A DNA stretch of 64,000 nucleotides from Acorus gramineus (lineage: Eukaryota > Streptophyta > Magnoliopsida > Acorales > Acoraceae). The stretch spans positions 14,389,438 to 14,453,437 of the forward strand of contig CM060855.1 of assembly GCA_030737835.1 (NCBI GenBank), given 5' to 3'. Each line of letters starts with the position of its first letter. Within the stretch, counting starts at the first letter, position 1. Below, in pieces: positions 59,658 to 64,000 of the stretch. The translations under genes were made by a program, and so were the position numbers. The notes under the pieces were generated by a model. The model had not been told where the DNA came from. It made no database searches and worked only from the letters and a program-made list of their open reading frames with translations.

Positions 59658-60890
59658 TTAAATTTGACCTCGACGAGGTTTCATATTATGAAAATATTGA
59701 ATAATTTTTTCATTATCAATGCTATCAAAAATATCCTTCTCAATATATGTGATCAAGCAATCATTCACCCACTCGTCTCCCATTCGATTGCGCAATTTAG
59801 TCTTCACAATATGCATTGCAGAAAATGCTCTTTCAATAGTGGTGTAGCTACAGGTAAAATCAATGCCAATTTTATAAGTAAATAGACACGTGGATATAAA
59901 ATATCCATTTTTCTCTCAACCATCTTTTTAGCAAGATCACCAATCTCATTTACTCTCCAAAACTTATTATTAGAGCGCATGTCAATGATAGAAGTCTCAA
60001 GCTCATTATCAAGAAATATGAGATCCGCTTCAGAAAATTCAAGTGGATAAAACTGAGTTAGGCGAACCAATTTTTCCTTGTTAAAACTTGTGAAAGAATC
60101 CTTTGGAGAGAGACATGACATGCAAAGAAATAACTCTGTATTCGCTTCTGTAAAACGACTGTTAAGCTCTTGAAGTTGCATATCGATGACTCTATAAAAT
60201 AATCCAACGCGATAATGATGTAAATTTGTGACCACTTCGACCCCTCTTCTTGATCGCCCTTCAGGTACATCATATTTATCATCTATGTTAGAAACATTGA
60301 TATCATGCTTACTACAAAATAAAGAAACTTCTTCAATGATTGAATCCCATCAATCATCCCTCATTTGTTGCAATCTTATCTTCGAGATTTGAACTAAACT
60401 CATGGTATTAACAATATCTAGCTCCTTTCGTTGTAAGGCCTTTGATAGTTCATTGGTAATCCCAAATATATTCTTCATGATATGAAGATTGAATGCAAAC
60501 TCAAATGATTGTATTAATTTCAATAAATCACAAGCATCACCTTTTTGTTCTCCATTAGAAGCATCTTCTTCTACAATCTCCATAACATCAACCGCAGGAG
60601 AAAACATAATGATCAAGTTAACAAGTGTACCATAATACGAGCCCCAACGTGTGTCACCGGATCTTTTAAGGCTAGTTTCTTGATTTAAGCCACGCCCAGT
60701 TGAAAGTTCACCATTATTGAGCGCTTCAAAAATCTTGGCAGCTTGTTTTTCTCAAAGAATGTCCTTTCACTTGCATGAGGCACCAACATTATTCACCACA
60801 TTAAACTAGGTTGCGATTGAGAGAGATCATCATTCGCAGTGGATGAAGATGGGAGAATAAACTTTCTCTTAAAATATTTATCTATGACTG
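59658..60890 (-). pseudogene. hAT transposase remnant (ZMYM1-like/DUF4371 type)
   Basis: Minus strand. An N-terminal piece (REKFILPSSSTAND) is followed directly by NNVGASC, skipping the several hundred residues usual between them. Then come EALNNGELSTGRGLNQ, the conserved SGDTRWGSYYGTL and a long helical region. The C-terminal dimerisation part has LALILPVAT, ERAFSAMHIVKTKLRNRMGD, EWVNDCLITYIEKDIF and ends at TAA. Stops lie near 60350 (after QMRDD) and near 60770 (two around the GASCK segment). A single-base frame offset lies near 59835 between PVAT and ERAF. It cannot make transposase. Confidence 0.8.
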
Positions 60891-61183
60891 GTAGAAAAAT
60901 GAAAAAGAATGAATTTTAATGACTATGTAAATAAATACAAAAACATATTGTTACTTTTTCAAACAATTTTTTCTTAGAATCCATAACAACAAAATCTTTT
61001 AAATTATGATACATAGATTAGTATCATTAAGAATAAGAAATTAAATAATATTTTCATTCAAATTTAAATTGATAAATAGTTTACCGATTGTCCCCAAAAT
61101 TAATCTTACTGCATCTTCCTTCTTCAAATTCAAAGCTTATGGTAACCAATTCTTAGAAATAACAAATATTATATTTGATTATT

Positions 61184-61457
61184 GGGATTTTTAGTTTTAA
61201 GTCCTCACAAACTATCATATTTAGTGATCGATCCCTCTCTTCTTCGTATTTAGGTTTTAGTCCCCAGATTTAAATGATAGTTCCTTTTTAGTCCCTGAGA
61301 GGGACCTATCCATAAATTATTTAATTTACTTTTTAATCATTTAAGGGACCTATCCATGAATTATTCTTTAAATCAAGGGACTAAAACCTAAATGCGAAGA
61401 AGGGATGGATCGATCACTAAATATGATGGTCTGTGGGGACTTAAAACTAAAAATCCC
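61184..61457. mobile_element. Mutator-type palindromic MITE, 274 bp
   Basis: A perfect 9-bp target duplication TTGATTATT lies at 61175-61183 and 61458-61466. TIRs of about 80 bp start GGGATTTTTAGTTTTAAGTC and include TATCATATTTAGTGATCGAT. The element is almost one long palindrome around a short centre. The 9-bp duplication is the Mutator mark. Inserted in the hAT element's untranslated part. Confidence 0.9.
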
Positions 61458-61682
61458 TTGATTATTTTAGATATTTACATAAATATTGTAAACTTTAAAT
61501 AAATTAGTAAAAATGACAATAAGGTAAAAAGAAAAAATTCTATACCTTCGAAATGTTGATGGATGAAAAGGATTGACGATTCCCAATCGTGGGACGTTTA
61601 ATGGAAAAAAAAATAAATAAAAATTAAGGTTTTTTTAGATATGGGGATTAATATTATGAATAATCCATCTATCCATATCTAT

Positions 61683-63800
61683 ATCTATACTACTTATAAA
61701 AGCACCAATCCTGAAAAAACATTCAATTTCCTCTTTTACCCTTTTCAAATCATGAAATTCCATCCCTGTCCCGAATTAAATTAAATTATCAAATTTTAAA
61801 CCAAGCCAAAAAAAAATTTAATCAGATTTAATTCATCCGATTCGACTCCTCAATCAAACCGACGCGACCCCTTCGAATTCGACCCTCCTCCTCTACCTCC
61901 CCTCATCCATCCGACTGCCCTATTTCCGCCTCCACATCTCCTCGGGATCTGCCTCCTCCTCCTCTGTTTGATGCCACACCTCCACCAGGACGTCAGCTTC
62001 AGACTCTCCACACCTCTTGACGAAGGCGACAGATGACGCAGTCTGATCGTGCGCCAATGTAAGATGGTGGTGGTCTCCGTAACTGTGCTGACTGCCGACT
62101 ATGTCTCCGTTGGATTTATTTTCTTTGATTTTTGTGGAGGGGAGGGGGATGATTAATTATTAAAGAATGGGTGATTGGTGAGGCATGATTCACGTTGATT
62201 TAAGTTGATTTAAGGGACACATCAACGTGAATCATGCCATATAAGATAGTTTTTTTATTTTTTTATTACCTAACTTTGCATGGTGAGTAGGCTATTGCCT
62301 TTGTTCATTGGGTATTTGGGTGCTGCAGTGTAGGGGTTATGACCCTAAGTACTAAAATAAAAAATCTATACTACTTATAAAAGCACCAATCCTGAAAAAA
62401 CATTCAGTTTCCTCTTTTACCCTTTTCAAATCATGAAATTTCATCCCTGTCCCGAATTAAATTAAATTATCAAATTTTAAACCAAGCCAAAAAAAAATTT
62501 AATCAGATTTAATTCATCCGATTCGACTCCTCAATCAAACCGACGCGACCCCTTCGAATTCGACCCTCCTCCTCTACCTCCCCTCATCCATCCGACTGCC
62601 CTATTTCCGCCTCCACATCTCCTCGGGATCTGCCTCCTCCTCCTCTGTTTGATGCCACACCTCCACCAGGATGTCAGCTTCGGACTCTCCACACCTCTTG
62701 ACGAAGGCGACAAATGACGCAGTCTGATCGTGCGCCAGTGCAAGATGGTGGTGGTCTCCGTAACTGTGCTGACTGCCGACTATGTCTCCGTTGGATTTAT
62801 TTTCTTTGATTTTTGTGGAGGGGAGGGGGATGATTAATTATTAAAGAATGGGTGATTGGTGAGGCATGATTCACGTTGATTTAAGTTGATTTAAGGGACA
62901 CATCAACGTGAATCATGCCATATAAGATAGTTTTTTATTTTTTTATTACCTAACTTTGCATGGTGAGTAGGCTATTGCCTTTGTTCATTGGGTATTTGGG
63001 TGCTGCAGTGTAGGAGTTATGACCCTAATGAAGTACTAAAATAAAAAATAAAAAATCAGAGGGGGCATGGGCCCCCCTTGGACCTCAAGTGGTTCCGCTA
63101 CTGATTTTAAACATGTTTGTTTTGATTTTAAAATAAAATTAAAATGCATGTCTATCGTTTAGTAAAAAAAATAAAAAATAAATAAACAGAGCAAAATAAA
63201 AACAAATGCTGATAAAAAAAATGATTCCTTTGATGAATACGAAAGCTCAAAAATTGAATTTTGAGAAAAATTGAATTTTGAGATACCTGAACGGGATGTC
63301 GACTGTCGAGGATCAGTAACTGTGCTGACTGCCGACTATGTCTCCGTTGGATTTATTTTCTTTGATTTTTGTGGAGGGGAGGGGGATGATTAATTATTAA
63401 AGACTGGGTGATTGGTGAGGCATGATTCACGTTGATTTAAGTTGATTTAAGGGACACATCAACGTGAATCATGTCTAATGAAGGTTATGACCCTTTGTTC
63501 ATTGGGTATTTGGGTGCTGCAATGTGGGGGTTATGACCCTAATGAAGGTTTATGATCTTAATGAAGTACTAAAATAAAAAATAAAAATTCAAGGGGGGCA
63601 TGGCCCCCTTGGACCTCAAGCGGCTCCGCTATTGATTTTAGATATGTTCGTTTTGATTTTGAAATAAAATTAGAATGCATGTCTATCATTTAGTAAAAAA
63701 AAATAAAAAATAAATAAACAGAGCAAAATAAAAATAAATGCTGATAGAAAAATGATTCCTTTGATGGATACGAAAGCTCAAAAATTCAATTTTGAGAAAA
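61683..63800 (+). repeat. Tandem array of three units (683 bp, then about 540 bp)
   Basis: CTATACTACTTATAAAAGC at 61683 recurs at 62366, and the 683-bp unit is repeated with only scattered changes. A third, shorter unit begins at 63317 (TAACTGTGCTGACTGCC) and copies on past the hAT end, so 63040-63290 recurs at 63575-63800. Each unit carries a GC-rich part (61850-62070 in unit 1) that looks like a gene leader or captured piece, unidentified, and one palindrome. Confidence 0.85.
62190..62244. repeat. 18-bp perfect palindrome arms, three copies
   Basis: GGCATGATTCACGTTGAT and its exact inverse ATCAACGTGAATCATGCC are separated by about 19 bases with TTTAAGTTGATTTAAG. The hairpin recurs at about 62863-62919; at about 63418-63471 the last GCC is changed. 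It could be the 3' hairpin of a Helitron-like element or an inverted-repeat transcript source; neither is shown. Confidence 0.8.
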
Positions 63801-64000
63801 CAAGAAGGACAAATTTCACAAATAGGGAGAACCAACCATTTCACCACTAAAAATACTTCCTCAAACAAAATAAGCATGGTAAGAGATTAGACACAACGGA
63901 TGCCCAATCAAACAGTAACCCACCATCTACCATTTTCAAAAAAAAAAAAACCAGTAACCCAATTGAACCCATCGCATAAATCTCATAAAAAATCCCTCAA
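63801..64000. other. Right edge, unassigned
   Basis: AT-rich with one A run. Nothing supportable before the window ends. Confidence 0.4.

Larger units (their letters stand above)
59386..63103 (-). mobile_element. Decayed ZMYM1-type hAT transposon, 3.7 kb
   Basis: Ends TAGTTGCGGAGCTAGG (59386) and, inverted, CAGTAGCGGAACCACTTG (63103) are of the CAGTGGCGGAGC type. Flanks ATTTTGGG and ATTTTAAA share five bases, an old 8-bp target duplication. The transposase remnant lies at 59658-60890. The element holds a Mutator-type MITE at 61184 and most of the tandem units that start at 61683. The right end is present a second time at 63634 because of that duplication. Not autonomous. Confidence 0.65.

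Noticed and set aside
61683-63103. Helitron as the identity of the triplicated unit
   Set aside because: The 5' phrase and hairpin are suggestive, but no CTRR end at a fixed distance from a short hairpin and no AT target site could be shown for each unit.

Overview
This is a flowering-plant nuclear window: AT-rich, gene-poor, with long introns, GT-AG splicing and many small transposons. The protein families and intron layouts are those of angiosperms. The species cannot be named from sequence alone. The small number of grass-type GC features and the many hAT and Tourist elements suggest a non-grass angiosperm, but this is inference.

Two host genes look complete, both on the minus strand. The first (30539-31570) is a three-exon HD-Zip class I transcription factor of the ATHB6/ATHB16 type, 273 aa, with a TATA box, a short uORF and a perfect six-leucine zipper. 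The second (45947-55490) is DIT1, the chloroplast-envelope 2-oxoglutarate/malate translocator. Its four exons give 561 aa, and its 6.2-kb second intron has been swollen by SINEs, a terminal-inverted-repeat element and a Ty1/copia fossil. The two genes show no functional link.

The rest is mostly transposons. A 7.5-kb Mutator-like element (15717-23248) has ~110-bp terminal inverted repeats and a captured, decayed piece of a host gene that I read as RPP30 (RNase P/MRP subunit p30). It is therefore a Pack-MULE. A hAT element and a 3.15-kb Ty3/gypsy solo LTR later inserted into it. A decayed ZMYM1-type hAT transposon (about 59386-63103) lies at the right end. It overlaps a recent tandem duplication that carries an 18-bp palindrome. 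Non-autonomous hAT elements (9045, 16699, 26194, 34289, 36062), Tourist-like MITEs (4928, 12760, 56667), a self-nesting MITE family (23989, 39340 and partial copies) and tRNA-like SINEs fill much of the remaining space.

I saw no rRNA, functional tRNA, CRISPR array or recognisable microRNA precursor. The long AT-rich stretches between the named elements hold nothing I can support as a gene.
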